A program made the position numbers and the translations under genes. 64,000 nt of DNA from NCBI GenBank assembly GCA_031399085.1, contig JANNOQ010000016.1:1-64000 (forward strand), read 5' to 3'. The DNA is from R-RK-3 sp031399085. Lineage in GTDB: Bacteria; Pseudomonadota; Alphaproteobacteria; Rhizobiales; Rhodomicrobiaceae. This document shows positions 1 through 11,793 of this stretch, one piece after another. How positions within the stretch are numbered: the first letter of the stretch is position 1; the number at the start of each line of letters is the position of its first letter. The notes under the pieces are model-generated. The model did no database searches. It was given only the letters and a program-made list of their open reading frames with translations, and was not told where the DNA came from.

Positions 1-2430
1 GACTATGAAAAGCTGGCAAATTACGAGCCCGGCGTCATGACCCGCGTTCATGCCACCGATGGCAGCTTGATCGGCGAATTCGCCCGCGAAAGGCGCATCT
101 ACATTCCGGTCAACTCGATCCCGAAAGAGGTCATCAGCGCGTTCATTTCGGCCGAAGACAAGAATTTCTATCAGCATAATGGCCTGGACATCACCGGCAT
201 CGCCCGTGCGATCCTGACAAATGTCGACAAGGCGATGAGCGGCGGCGGCCGGATGGAAGGGGCATCGACCATCACGCAGCAGGTCGCTAAAAACTTCCTC
301 TTGTCGAACGAGCGCAGCATGACGCGCAAGGTGAAGGAGGCGATCCTCGCCGTCCGAATCGACCGCGCGTTTCCCAAGGACAAGATTCTCGAACTTTATC
401 TGAACGAAATCTATCTCGGCATGGGGGCCTATGGCGTCGCTGCCGCGGCCTTGACCTATTTCGGCAAAGAGCTGAAGGATTTGAACGTCGAGGAGGCGGG
501 GTATCTGGCCGCGCTTCCCAAGGCGCCCAACAATTATCATCCCCTCCGCTTCCCCGAGCGCGCCGTCGCGCGCCGCAATTGGGTGATCGAGCGCATGGCG
601 GAAGATGGCTACATCACGCAAACGGAGGCCAAGCAGGCCCAAGACATCCCGTTCAAGGTCAGCCCTCGCCCGTTCGGCACGGCGCAATTCGCCGCTGAAT
701 ATTTTTCCGAGGAAGTCCGGCGCACGCTGATCGACCTTTACGGCGAGGATAATCTTTATGGCGGCGGGCTTTCGGTCCGCACCACGCTCGACCCTGGAAT
801 GCAGAAGCTGGCCCGCAAGGCGCTTCGCGACGGTCTCGTGCGCTATGACCGCAAGCAGGGCTATCGCGGCCCGGTGACGCGGATCAGCCCTGGCGGGGAT
901 TGGGGCGCGGCGCTCGGGGATATCGAAATCTTAGCAGATGTCGATCCGTGGAAGCTCGGCGCGGTGCTGGAGGCCGGTCCCGAACGCGCCATTGTCGGCT
1001 TGAGGCCGGGCAGAACGGCGGCCGGTCAGATCGAGAAAAAGCGCGAGACGGTTGCCTTGCCATTGCGGAACATAAGCTGGGCGCGCAACGCCGAAGCCGG
1101 CTCAAAAGGCAAGGTTCGCCTTGGCAAGCGGCCAAAATCAACGAGCGAGGTGCTCGCGCCGGGCGACGTCATCTATGTGGCTCCGAAAGAGGAGATCGCC
1201 GCGGATGACGACGAGGAGGATAAGGAGGACGCCGGCACCGCCGAAGGCTGGCGTCTGGTGCAGATCCCCGAAATCGAGGGCGCGATCGTCGTCATGGACC
1301 CGCATACGGGCCGTGTGCTGGCCGATATTGGCGGATTCAGCTTTGCGGGCAGCCAGTTCGACCGCGCCATTCAGGCCAAGCGACAGCCCGGTTCGGCGTT
1401 CAAGCCGATCGTCTATGCCTCAGCGCTCGACAATGGCTATACGCCGTCCAGCATCGTGCTCGACGCCCCGCTCGCCATCGAGCAAGGCGCGGGGCAGGAC
1501 ATTTGGAAGCCAGAAAATTACGAGAACAAATTCTACGGGCCGTCCACCTTGCGGCTCGGCCTGGAGAAGTCGCGCAATCTGATGACGGTGCGTCTTGCTC
1601 AGGACCTTGGAATGCCGCTGATCGGCGAATATTCGCGGCGCTTTGGGGTTTATGACCAGCTCATGCCGCTGCTTTCGATGGCGCTTGGCGCGGGCGAAAC
1701 CACGCTCGTCCGCATGGTGACGGCCTATTCCGCGTTCGTAAATGGCGGCAAGCAGGTCCACGCGACGCTGATCGACCGCATTCAGGACCGCTACGGCAAA
1801 ACCATCTGGCGGCATGACAACCGGCTGTGTCCGAGCTGCGGCGCCGCGGATTGGCAAGGCCAGCCCGAGCCCGATCTGACCGACGACCGCAAGCAAATCA
1901 TCGACCCGCAGACCGCCTACCAGGTCACCTCGATGCTGGAAGGCGTGGTTAAACGCGGCACAGGCTATCGCGTTTCCAAGGTCGGCAAGCCGCTCGCCGG
2001 CAAGACCGGCACGACCAATGATGAAAAGGATGCCTGGTTTGTCGGCTTCTCGCCGGATTTGGTTGCCGGCGTTTTTGTCGGTTTCGACAATCCCAAGCCG
2101 ATGGGCAAGGGCGAGACGGGCGGCGGCGTGGCGGCCCCGATCTTCCGCGACTTTATGAAATGGGCGCTGGCCGACAAGCCCGCCACGCCGTTCCGCGTGC
2201 CGCCGGGCATCAAGCTGGTTCGCATCGACGCCAAAACGGGAATGCGCGCCCAGCCCGGCGCCACCGACAAGACCATCCTCGAAGCCTACAAGCCGAACGA
2301 GGACCCGCCGGACCCGTTCTCCTTCGTTACCTATCCGGGCGCCGACTTGCAAGCCCAGCCGGATGGCGGCGGCGTCAGCGTTGGCGGCGGCGGCTATTCA
2401 AGGCAGCCGCAGGCGGGCGGCCTCTACTGA
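1..2430 (+). CDS. mrcA: Penicillin-binding protein 1A (bifunctional glycosyltransferase/transpeptidase), 5' truncated by window edge
   Basis: Class A PBP that polymerises lipid II and cross-links peptidoglycan at the outer face of the inner membrane. The frame is open from base 1, and the first residues (DYEKLANYEPGVMTRVHATDG) are already the linker before the GT51 domain, so the short N-terminus and membrane anchor lie outside the window. Numbering from the Met at 37: GT51 motifs EDKNFYQHNG (about 41-50), EGASTITQQ and the RKVKEAILA region (about 98-108). The transpeptidase has SAFK with nucleophile Ser at about 453, SRN in EKSRNLM and KTGTT at about 656. The tail is Gly/Gln-rich. Only 99 bp separate it from prfB, a neighbour order common in alphaproteobacteria. 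The family call is firm. Confidence 0.95.
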   Translation, partial: DYEKLANYEPGVMTRVHATDGSLIGEFARERRIYIPVNSIPKEVISAFISAEDKNFYQHNGLDITGIARAILTNVDKAMSGGGRMEGASTITQQVAKNFLLSNERSMTRKVKEAILAVRIDRAFPKDKILELYLNEIYLGMGAYGVAAAALTYFGKELKDLNVEEAGYLAALPKAPNNYHPLRFPERAVARRNWVIERMAEDGYITQTEAKQAQDIPFKVSPRPFGTAQFAAEYFSEEVRRTLIDLYGEDNLYGGGLSVRTTLDPGMQKLARKALRDGLVRYDRKQGYRGPVTRISPGGDWGAALGDIEILADVDPWKLGAVLEAGPERAIVGLRPGRTAAGQIEKKRETVALPLRNISWARNAEAGSKGKVRLGKRPKSTSEVLAPGDVIYVAPKEEIAADDDEEDKEDAGTAEGWRLVQIPEIEGAIVVMDPHTGRVLADIGGFSFAGSQFDRAIQAKRQPGSAFKPIVYASALDNGYTPSSIVLDAPLAIEQGAGQDIWKPENYENKFYGPSTLRLGLEKSRNLMTVRLAQDLGMPLIGEYSRRFGVYDQLMPLLSMALGAGETTLVRMVTAYSAFVNGGKQVHATLIDRIQDRYGKTIWRHDNRLCPSCGAADWQGQPEPDLTDDRKQIIDPQTAYQVTSMLEGVVKRGTGYRVSKVGKPLAGKTGTTNDEKDAWFVGFSPDLVAGVFVGFDNPKPMGKGETGGGVAAPIFRDFMKWALADKPATPFRVPPGIKLVRIDAKTGMRAQPGATDKTILEAYKPNEDPPDPFSFVTYPGADLQAQPDGGGVSVGGGGYSRQPQAGGLY

Positions 2431-2529
2431 CAATCGGGACATGGCGGTTGGCGCTGAATCTTGAGAGAGGCGGCGTCTCGCTCTATGTTTGCCGGCACCC
2501 CCTCGCATATTTTGACAGGAGTAACCAAC

Positions 2530-3661
2530 ATGCGTGCCGAAACGCAGGCCATCATCGACCAGATCCGCGAGTCGCTTGCGCTGCTCCGGAGGCATCTTTG
2601 ACTGGGACAAGGCCAACGCGCGTCTTAAGGACCTGAATGCCCGCGCCGAAGACCCCGATCTGTGGAACGAGCCGCAAAAGGCGAGGGGCGTCATGCAAGA
2701 GCGCCAGCAATTGGACGAGTCGATCAAATCCTATTCCGAGCTGGAAAGCGGCCTGAAGGATAATATCGAGCTGATTGGCCTCGGCGAAGAGGAAGGCGAT
2801 CAGAGTGTTATCGCAGAGGCTGAAGCCGCGCTTGCCGCGCTCGCCCGCGTCGCGCAAAAGCGCGAAGTCGAGGCGCTGCTATCCGGCGAGGCCGACGCCA
2901 ATGACGCCTATCTCGAAGTTCACGCGGGGGCTGGCGGCACCGAAAGCCAAGACTGGGCGCAGATGCTCTCGCGCATGTACATGCGCTGGGCCGAGGACCA
3001 CCGCTTCAAGACCGAGTTGATCGAGTCGAGCCCCGGCGAAGAGGCGGGTATCAAATCCGCTACTCTGCTCATCAAGGGGCCGAACGCCTATGGCTGGCTC
3101 AAGACCGAGTCAGGCGTGCACCGGCTGGTCCGGATTTCGCCCTATGATTCGGCCGCCCGCCGCCATACCAGCTTCGCCTCGGTCTGGGTCTTCCCCTCGA
3201 TCGACGACACCATCAATATTGAGGTGAACGAAAGCGACTGCCGGATCGACACCTACCGGGCGAGCGGCGCGGGCGGCCAGCATGTGAATACGACCGACAG
3301 CGCCGTGCGCATTACCCACATCCCGACCGGCATCGTGGTGCAATGCCAGAACGAGCGCTCGCAGCATAAGAACCGCGCCTCCGCCTGGACGATGTTGAAG
3401 GCACGGCTCTATGAGCAGGAGTTGAAGAAGCGCGAAGAGGCGGCGCAGGCTCAAGCCGCGGGCAAGACCGAGATCGGCTGGGGGCATCAGATCCGGTCCT
3501 ATGTGCTGCAGCCCTATCAGCTCGTGAAGGATTTGCGCACGGGCGTGGAAAGCACCAACCCGCCAGCAGTGCTCGATGGCGATATCGACGCCTTTGTCGA
3601 GGCGGCGCTTGCGCAGCGGATTAAAGGCGGGGGACCGGCAGAGGTGGAGGATTTGGCTTAA
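2530..3661 (+). CDS. prfB: Peptide chain release factor 2, with programmed +1 frameshift
   Basis: RF2 releases peptides at UGA and UAA codons. ATG 2530 (AGGAG about 8 nt upstream) opens 23 codons that end in CTT TGA C at 2596-2602. Skipping T2599 joins frame +1 and gives ...RRHL-DWDKANARL..., the usual RF2 junction, for a 376-residue product. In the main frame are the GGQ loop (SGAGGQHVN) that triggers ester hydrolysis, and the codon-recognition loop, here SPY (RISPYDSAARRHTSF) instead of the textbook SPF; I believe SPY is common in alphaproteobacteria. An annotation without the frameshift would start wrongly inside the gene. Confidence 0.96.
2587..2602 (+). promoter_or_regulatory. RF2 autoregulatory +1 frameshift site
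   Basis: The order CGGAGG-CAT-CTT-TGA-C matches the classic prfB site: an internal Shine-Dalgarno-like CGGAGG three nucleotides before the slippery CTT, then the in-frame UGA followed by C (a weak stop context). Low RF2 lets the ribosome slip +1 on CTT, so RF2 sets its own level. Confidence 0.93.
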
Positions 3662-3696
3662 GGTGCTCGTGGGACGCTCGAGCGCCTTGCCTTTGA

Positions 3697-3819
3697 CCAC
3701 CCCTCACCCACCCGCCCGCGGCGGGAGCCCTCCCCGCAAGGGGAGAGGGCAGCGTGCCTACTTTTTAGCCCTCTCCCCTTGCGGGAGAGGGCGGACGCGC
3801 AGCGGCCAGGTGAGGGTAG
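3697..3819. repeat. Intergenic palindromic repeat (about 120 bp inverted repeat)
   Basis: The left arm begins CCCCTCACCC and contains CCCTCCCCGCAAGGGGAGAG; the right arm contains CCCTCTCCCCTTGCGGGAGA and ends GGTGAGGG. The arms are near reverse complements of each other, and each also holds a small GCAA/TTGC-looped hairpin. Such CTCACCC...GGTGAGG elements are, from general knowledge, widespread dispersed intergenic repeats in Rhizobiales genomes. It follows prfB by about 35 bp and could form a strong RNA hairpin at the 3' end of its transcript. Confidence 0.75.
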
Positions 3820-4298
3820 TAGCGACGCCCGGCGCGGCCAGTTAAGGCACGGTGTTCTAGCTGACGGATAGGGAAAAAATAGCGCGGGCAATGGCTTCCA
3901 GGAGAGGGCTAAGCCAAGCGGCACAGATCGGGGCGTTAGAGATTCGTGGCCACGCCCGTCCCTTGCCATTGCGTCTAAAATCTGTCATCTTCATTAAAGG
4001 TAGGTCAGCTTTGCTGTCCTTTAGGACGCGGGAACTCGTACGTCTTTCGTTTCGGATTGGAAATGAGGCGGGCGGGCATTCTTGCGCGCAAAAGGCACGC
4101 GTGCGAAGCGGATTTGCTGATGCCGGCGGAAAGCGGTGAGTCTGATACCTCCTCGGCGAGGCTCGCGGTTCAACCCTTTAACTCCTGGCGACCGGCGCCG
4201 TGCCGTTTGAGGCCTTCGGGACTTGGCGGTCGCCGGCAGCACGACGGCCCGGCGTTTTCCGCCGGATCATGATCGCATCGAGGCCATTGTACATAGCC
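3820..4298. other. Intergenic region upstream of gltB, no gene recognised
   Basis: About 480 bp with no frame that reads like a protein. It should carry the gltB promoter. I saw no convincing sigma-54 or riboswitch-like element by eye. Confidence 0.5.
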
Positions 4299-7200
4299 AT
4301 GACGGAACGGATGCCTAATCGCGCCGCCCTCCCCGCAGACCTGCGGGGCGGCGGCGATTTTCCGCGCGCGCAGGGCCTGTACCGGCCCGAGTTCGAGCAT
4401 GATGCCTGTGGGATCGGGATGATCGCCGACATCAAGGGGCGAAAAACCCATGCGATGATCGAGGACGGGCTGAAGATCCTGCTCAATCTGACCCATCGCG
4501 GCGCGGTCGGCGCCGATCCGCTGGCGGGCGACGGCGCGGGAATGCTGGTCCAAATTCCGCATGAATTCTTCGCGGCGGAAGCGGCGCGGCACGGCTTTTC
4601 CCTGGCCGCGCCCGGCCAATATGGCGTCGGACAGCTGTTCCTGCCGCGCGAGGCGGACTGGCGCAAGCGCTGCCAAGCCATCGTTGAAGAAGTCATCGCC
4701 GAAGAGGGGCACACGCTGCTCGGCTGGCGCGATGTCCCCGTTGATAATCGCGGCCTGCCGCCGATCGTTACCCAGTCCGAGCCGGTCCACCGGCAGGTCT
4801 TTATCGCACGCAGGGCAGACCTGACCGACGACGATGAATTCGAGCGCCGGCTTTACCTCACCCGCAAGATCATCTCGACGCGCATTTATAGCGAGCAGGA
4901 GGCGGAAAAATCCGGCTATTACCCAGTTTCCATGTCCTCGCGCACGATCATTTATAAGGGCATGTTCCTGGCGTTCCAGCTTGGAGACTACTATCGGGAT
5001 TTGCACGATCCGCGGTTCAAGTCGGCGCTGTCGCTGGTGCATCAGCGCTTTTCGACCAACACCTTCCCGTCCTGGCGGCTCGCGCACCCTTATCGGCTGG
5101 TCGCTCATAATGGCGAGATCAATACGCTGCGCGGCAATGTAAACTGGATGGCGGCGCGCCAGGCGAGCGTTTCCTCCAAACTGTTCGGCGAGGATATCTC
5201 CAAGCTCTGGCCAATTTCCTACGAAGGCCAGTCCGACACGGCCTGCTTCGACAATGCGCTCGAATTCCTGGTGCAGGGCGGCTATTCGCTCGCCCACGCC
5301 ATGATGATGCTGATCCCGGAAGCCTGGGCCGGCAATCCGCTGATGGACGAAAAGCGCCGCGCTTTTTACGAATATCACGCCGCGCTGATGGAGCCGTGGG
5401 ACGGACCGGCGGCGGTCGCCTTCACCGATGGCCGCCAGATCGGCGCGACGCTCGACCGCAACGGCCTGCGCCCCGCGCGCTATTTCGTCACCGACGACGA
5501 CAAGGTGATCCTGGCTTCGGAAATGGGCGTGCTGCCGTTTCCGGAGGAGCGCATCGTCAAGAAATGGCGGTTGCAGCCGGGCAAGATGCTGCTCATCGAC
5601 CTGGAAAAAGGCCGCATTATCTCGGACGAGGAGATCAAGGCGGAGTTGGCGAACAGCCATCCGTTCCAGGATTGGCTGGACGCTGGGCAGATCCGCGTCT
5701 CCGACCTCCCCAAGGCCCGCCCGTCCGCGCCGAAATCCAACATTGCGCTCTTAGACCGCCAGCAGGCCTTCGGCTATACGCAGGAAAGCTGGAAGTTTGT
5801 CATGCAGCCGATGGTCGAGGGCGGCCAGGAAGCCGTTGGCTCGATGGGCACCGACACGCCGGTTTCGGCGCTGTCGAACAAGCCCAAGCTGCTGCACACC
5901 TATTTCAAGCAGAACTTCGCCCAGGTGACGAACCCGCCCATCGACCCGATCCGCGAGGAGCTGGTGATGAGCTTGGTGTCGTTCATCGGGCCGCGTCCGA
6001 ACATCCTCGATCTGGAAGGCACATCGACCCAGAAGCGGCTGGAAGTGCATCAGCCGATCCTGACCAACGATCAGATCGAGCGGCTGCGGGCGCTGGACGG
6101 CGCGTTCACCTTCCCCTTCCGCTCGATCACGCTGGACATCAGCTACAGCTCCGATCTGGGCGCGTCGGGCATGGAAAAGGCGTTGGATGGCCTCGCCGCG
6201 CTGGCCGAACAGGCGGTTCGCGACGGCTACAACATCATCATCCTGTCCGACCGCGCGGTGAGCCCGGAGCGCATTCCGATCCCCTCGCTGCTCGCCACCT
6301 CCGCCGTGCACCATCATCTAATTCGCAAGGGCCTGCGTACCTCCGTCGGCCTCGTGGTGGAAACCGGCGAGGCGCATGAGGTGCATCAATTCTGCACTCT
6401 CGCCGGCTATGGCGCGGAGGCGATCAACCCCTATCTGGCCTTCGAGACCATCGAGGCGATGCTGCCCGAGCTCGACGAGCCGATCGGCCATGAAGAGGCG
6501 GTGAAGCGCTATATCAAGGCGGTCAGCAAGGGGATTTTGAAGGTGATGTCCAAGATGGGCATCTCGACCTATCAATCCTATTGCGGCGCGCAGATTTTCG
6601 ACGCGGTCGGGCTGAAATCCGACTTTGCCCGCAAATATTTCACCGGCACGCATACGCAAATCGAAGGCGTCGGGCTGGAGGAGATCGCGAAAGAGGCCGC
6701 CGAGCGTCACCGGCAGGCGTTTAGCGACGTGCCAGTGCTGCGCAACGCGCTTGATGTGGGTGGCGAGTATGCATACCGCATTCGCGGCGAGGCGCATATG
6801 TGGCGGCCCGAAACCGTCGCCAATTTGCAGCACGCCGTCAGGGCCAACATTCCGGACAAATTCCGCGCATTCTCAAGCGCGGTGAACGATCAGAGCGAAC
6901 AGCTCATGACGCTGCGCGGGCTGTTCCGGATCAAAAACGCCGATGAGATCGGGTCCGCGCCGATCCCGCTGGAGGAGGTCGAGCCGGCGGTCGAAATCGT
7001 GAAGCGGTTTTCAACCGGCGCGATGTCCTACGGCTCCATCAGCCGCGAGGCGCATACGACGCTCGCCATCGCCATGAACCGCATTGGCGGCAAGTCGAAC
7101 ACCGGCGAAGGCGGCGAGGAATCCGACCGCTACAAGCCGCTGCCGAACGGCGATTCCATGCGCTCGGCGATCAAGCAGGTGGCCTCCGGCCGCTTCGGCG

Positions 7201-9017
7201 TGACGGCGGAATATCTCGCCAATTCCGACATGATGCAGATCAAGGTGGTGCAAGGGGCCAAGCCCGGCGAGGGCGGTCAGCTGCCCGGCCATAAGGTCGA
7301 CGCCATCATCGCCAAGGTCCGGCATTCGACGCCTGGCGTCGGGCTGATCTCGCCGCCGCCGCATCACGACATTTATTCGATCGAAGACCTGGCGCAGCTC
7401 ATTTTCGACCTGAAGAACGTCAATCCGGACGCCGATGTCAGCGTCAAGCTCGGCTCCGAGGTCGGCGTCGGCACGGTCGCCGCGGGCGTTGCGAAAGCGC
7501 GCGCGGACCATGTGACGATTGCGGGTTTCGAGGGTGGCACGGGCGCGTCGCCGCTCACCTCGATCAAACATGCGGGCAGCCCCTGGGAAATCGGCCTCTC
7601 CGAGACGCATCAGACCTTGGTGCTGAACGGTTTGCGCGGACGCATTGCCGTACAAGTCGATGGCGGCGTCCGCACCGGACGCGACGTTGTGATCGGCGCG
7701 CTGCTGGGCGCCGACGAGTTCGGCTTCGCCACCGCGCCGCTGATCGCGGTGGGATGTATCATGATGCGCAAATGCCATCTGAACACCTGCCCGGTCGGCG
7801 TCGCGACGCAAGATCCGGTGCTGCGCAAGCGCTTCACCGGCAAGCCCGAGCACGTCATCAACTATTTCTTCATGGTGGCAGAGGAGGTTCGTGCGTTCAT
7901 GGCCGCGCTCGGCGTGCGGACTTTGCGCGAGCTAACCGGGCGTTCGGACTGGCTCGATAAGGATCGGGCGATTGAGCATTACAAGGCCAAGGGGCTCGAC
8001 TTCACCCACCTGTTCTATAAGCCGCAGGTCTCGGCCGATGTGGCGACCAGCAACACCGAGCGGCAAAAGCATCCCATCGACACGGTGCTCGACCGGAAGC
8101 TGATCGAACTCGCCCGGCCCGCGATTGAGGATCGACAGCACGTTAAGCTCGATCTCACCATTCGCAATTCCGACCGCACCACGGGGGCGATGCTGTCCGG
8201 CGTGGTGGCGAAGCGCTACGGCCATGCAGGCTTGCCAGAAGATACGATCTGGATCACCTTGCGCGGCACGGCGGGGCAGAGCTTCGGCGCCTGGCTTGCG
8301 CATGGCGTCACCCTCGACCTGATCGGCGACGGCAACGACTATGTCGGCAAGGGCCTGTCGGGCGGACGCATCATCGCGCGCCCGCCGACGGGCAGCCGGA
8401 TCGTGCCGGAGGAAAGCATCATCGTCGGCAACACAGTGCTTTACGGGGCGATTTCCGGCGAGTGCTATTTCCGGGGCGTTGCCGGCGAGCGCTTCGCGGT
8501 GCGCAATTCCGGGGCGATCGCGGTGGTCGAGGGAACGGGCGATCATGGCTGCGAGTATATGACCGGCGGCATCGTCGTCGTGCTCGGCAAGACGGGGCGC
8601 AATTTCGCCGCCGGCATGTCCGGCGGCATCGCTTATGTCATGGATGAGGACGGCACGTTCGAGCAGCGCTGCAATCTGTCGATGGTCGATCTGGAGCCGA
8701 TTCCGGCCGAGGAGGAGCGGATGAGCCGCTTTTCGCATCAGACCGGCGATTTGCAGGGCCACGGCCTGATCGACGTTCAGCGCGACATGACGCGATACGA
8801 CGCGGTACGGCTGCGCCAGCTCATTGAGAACCATCGGCATTACACTGGCTCCGAGCGGGCAAAACTCGTGCTCGACAATTGGGAGGCCTATTTGCCCAAA
8901 TTCGTCAAGGTCATGCCAGTCGAGTACAAGAAGGCCCTGGAAGCCATGAGTCATGCCCAGGCGGCCGATCAGACCGGCTTCGATGTGCTGGAGATTGGCC
9001 TGCGCAACGGTCGCTAG
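4299..9017 (+). CDS. gltB: Glutamate synthase (NADPH) large subunit
   Basis: Transfers the amide of glutamine to 2-oxoglutarate, making two glutamates. The class II amidotransferase nucleophile is the Cys in EHDACGIG (about residue 37 with this start); the residues before it would be a cleaved propeptide. Next come the central domain, the FMN-binding synthase domain (FEGGTGASPL, VDGGVRTGRDV), the 3Fe-4S cysteines in CIMMRKCHLNTCP, and the C-terminal beta-helix with Gly-rich repeats. Total length is about 1570 residues, usual for the family. The frame is open further upstream; in-frame ATGs lie at 4269, 4299 and 4311, none with a strong RBS, so the exact start is uncertain. gltD follows after 103 bp in the same direction. 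Confidence 0.95.
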   Translation: MTERMPNRAALPADLRGGGDFPRAQGLYRPEFEHDACGIGMIADIKGRKTHAMIEDGLKILLNLTHRGAVGADPLAGDGAGMLVQIPHEFFAAEAARHGFSLAAPGQYGVGQLFLPREADWRKRCQAIVEEVIAEEGHTLLGWRDVPVDNRGLPPIVTQSEPVHRQVFIARRADLTDDDEFERRLYLTRKIISTRIYSEQEAEKSGYYPVSMSSRTIIYKGMFLAFQLGDYYRDLHDPRFKSALSLVHQRFSTNTFPSWRLAHPYRLVAHNGEINTLRGNVNWMAARQASVSSKLFGEDISKLWPISYEGQSDTACFDNALEFLVQGGYSLAHAMMMLIPEAWAGNPLMDEKRRAFYEYHAALMEPWDGPAAVAFTDGRQIGATLDRNGLRPARYFVTDDDKVILASEMGVLPFPEERIVKKWRLQPGKMLLIDLEKGRIISDEEIKAELANSHPFQDWLDAGQIRVSDLPKARPSAPKSNIALLDRQQAFGYTQESWKFVMQPMVEGGQEAVGSMGTDTPVSALSNKPKLLHTYFKQNFAQVTNPPIDPIREELVMSLVSFIGPRPNILDLEGTSTQKRLEVHQPILTNDQIERLRALDGAFTFPFRSITLDISYSSDLGASGMEKALDGLAALAEQAVRDGYNIIILSDRAVSPERIPIPSLLATSAVHHHLIRKGLRTSVGLVVETGEAHEVHQFCTLAGYGAEAINPYLAFETIEAMLPELDEPIGHEEAVKRYIKAVSKGILKVMSKMGISTYQSYCGAQIFDAVGLKSDFARKYFTGTHTQIEGVGLEEIAKEAAERHRQAFSDVPVLRNALDVGGEYAYRIRGEAHMWRPETVANLQHAVRANIPDKFRAFSSAVNDQSEQLMTLRGLFRIKNADEIGSAPIPLEEVEPAVEIVKRFSTGAMSYGSISREAHTTLAIAMNRIGGKSNTGEGGEESDRYKPLPNGDSMRSAIKQVASGRFGVTAEYLANSDMMQIKVVQGAKPGEGGQLPGHKVDAIIAKVRHSTPGVGLISPPPHHDIYSIEDLAQLIFDLKNVNPDADVSVKLGSEVGVGTVAAGVAKARADHVTIAGFEGGTGASPLTSIKHAGSPWEIGLSETHQTLVLNGLRGRIAVQVDGGVRTGRDVVIGALLGADEFGFATAPLIAVGCIMMRKCHLNTCPVGVATQDPVLRKRFTGKPEHVINYFFMVAEEVRAFMAALGVRTLRELTGRSDWLDKDRAIEHYKAKGLDFTHLFYKPQVSADVATSNTERQKHPIDTVLDRKLIELARPAIEDRQHVKLDLTIRNSDRTTGAMLSGVVAKRYGHAGLPEDTIWITLRGTAGQSFGAWLAHGVTLDLIGDGNDYVGKGLSGGRIIARPPTGSRIVPEESIIVGNTVLYGAISGECYFRGVAGERFAVRNSGAIAVVEGTGDHGCEYMTGGIVVVLGKTGRNFAAGMSGGIAYVMDEDGTFEQRCNLSMVDLEPIPAEEERMSRFSHQTGDLQGHGLIDVQRDMTRYDAVRLRQLIENHRHYTGSERAKLVLDNWEAYLPKFVKVMPVEYKKALEAMSHAQAADQTGFDVLEIGLRNGR

Positions 9018-9120
9018 CTTGCAGACTTTCCAGATGATTGCCGCTCCCTCAAGCCAGGGGCGGCCGGAGCCAGCGCCAAGACGAGCCGCGCCGCGCGCAT
9101 AATGGAAGAAGAAAGACACG

Positions 9121-10539
<1,419 letters not shown>

Positions 10540-10680
10540 GCGCAGCTTTTCCCCAATAATCCCGTCATGTTGGCGCAAGCGGCGACGAGCGTTTCCCTGC
10601 GGCCCGCTTCCGCTTGCAAATGCGGCTGGGAGCCGGGATAGTGCGCGGCTCGCGTGCAAGCGGGCAGAGGGATTCGGCTG

Positions 10681-11751
10681 ATGTTGAGAGCAGGTTTGCG
10701 GCGTGTTTTTCGGGACATCTCGCCGAAAACAGCCGTTCTGGGCGCGTGCCTTGCGATCTGCGGCGTTATCGCCGCGGCGGCGGCGCAAAAGGCCGACATC
10801 GCGGCGTTGCGGCCGCAACCGATCGCCGTTTCCGCGCGCAGCTTCGATTTCGACCGCGCCAATCCCGCCCGCAAGCGGTTCGGCAGGCTCGAATGGCGCG
10901 GCGGGCTGATCCTGTCGGCGCCGTCCGAATTTTTCGGCGGCTATTCGGGCCTCTGGCTGAGCGCGGACGGGCAAAAGCTGCTCAGCGTGTCGGACGCGGG
11001 AAGCTGGTTAAGCGCCACGCTCACCGTCAAGGACGGGCGCCTTGCCGGCCTTACCGACGCGCGCATCGGCCCGATCCCGCAAAAGGACGGCCGGCCTTTG
11101 CAGAAGACGCGCGACCGTGACGCGGAGGCGCTGGTTGCCTTGCGGCCCGGGGGCATCGAAGGGCGTTATCTCATCGGCTTCGAGGGGCGGCACCGGATCG
11201 AGGAATATGTTTTCGAGAATGGTGCGTTTCGCGGTCCGGTCGGAAACATCCCGCTTTCTGGCGAGTTGAAACGCATGAGCCGCAACGCTGGCCTGGAGGG
11301 CATGACCATTCTGCGCGGCGGGGCCGATGCCGGAGCTATCGTGACGTTCGCCGAGCGCAAGCTAACCCGCGATGGCGATCATACCGGCGCGATCGTGAAG
11401 GACGGTAAATCCCGCCCGCTGTTTCTCAAGCGCAGCGGCGAATTCGACGTCACCGCTCTGGCAAGCCTGAAGGATGGCAGTCTTTTGGTGCTGGAACGCA
11501 GCTTTATCCGGACCTCGCTCAAGCTCGACATCCGGCTGCGTCTCGTCAATGCGGACGACATCAAGCCCGGCACGCGGCTCGAAGGGGAACTGCTGCTCGA
11601 GGCGGATAGCGGCTTTACGATCGACAATTTCGAGGGAATGGCCGTGACAGAGTCGAATGCGAACGAGACGTTGATAACGCTGATCTCGGACGATAATTTC
11701 AACTTTTTCCAAAGCACACTGCTGGCGCAGTTCGCGCTCAGAGCCCAGTAA
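10681..11751 (+). CDS. Secreted esterase-like/phytase-like beta-propeller protein
   Basis: 356 residues when started at ATG 10681, which has AGAGGG about 10 nt upstream; the open frame runs a little further 5'. A basic N-terminus is followed by a hydrophobic segment ending in a run of Ala (about residues 18-36), a likely signal peptide. The mature part resembles the 'esterase-like activity of phytase' family (PF13449 type): FGGYSGLWLSADGQKLLSVSD near the start, GRYLIGFEGRHRIEEY mid-protein, and NFEGMAV plus ITLISDDNFNFFQ near the end. This suggests a calcium-dependent propeller in the periplasm; the substrate is unknown. It is convergent with rpmB. Confidence 0.75.
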   Translation: MLRAGLRRVFRDISPKTAVLGACLAICGVIAAAAAQKADIAALRPQPIAVSARSFDFDRANPARKRFGRLEWRGGLILSAPSEFFGGYSGLWLSADGQKLLSVSDAGSWLSATLTVKDGRLAGLTDARIGPIPQKDGRPLQKTRDRDAEALVALRPGGIEGRYLIGFEGRHRIEEYVFENGAFRGPVGNIPLSGELKRMSRNAGLEGMTILRGGADAGAIVTFAERKLTRDGDHTGAIVKDGKSRPLFLKRSGEFDVTALASLKDGSLLVLERSFIRTSLKLDIRLRLVNADDIKPGTRLEGELLLEADSGFTIDNFEGMAVTESNANETLITLISDDNFNFFQSTLLAQFALRAQ

Positions 11752-11793
11752 CTCGATTTCTCGCCGACGATGGGATAAGAGGTCGCTTGCCGA

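Noticed and set aside
1420..2352. A 310-codon open frame antisense to mrcA
   Set aside because: It mirrors the transpeptidase domain of mrcA and has no independent signals.
4170..5660. A 496-codon open frame antisense to gltB
   Set aside because: It lies wholly over the clearly coding gltB sequence and has no family resemblance.
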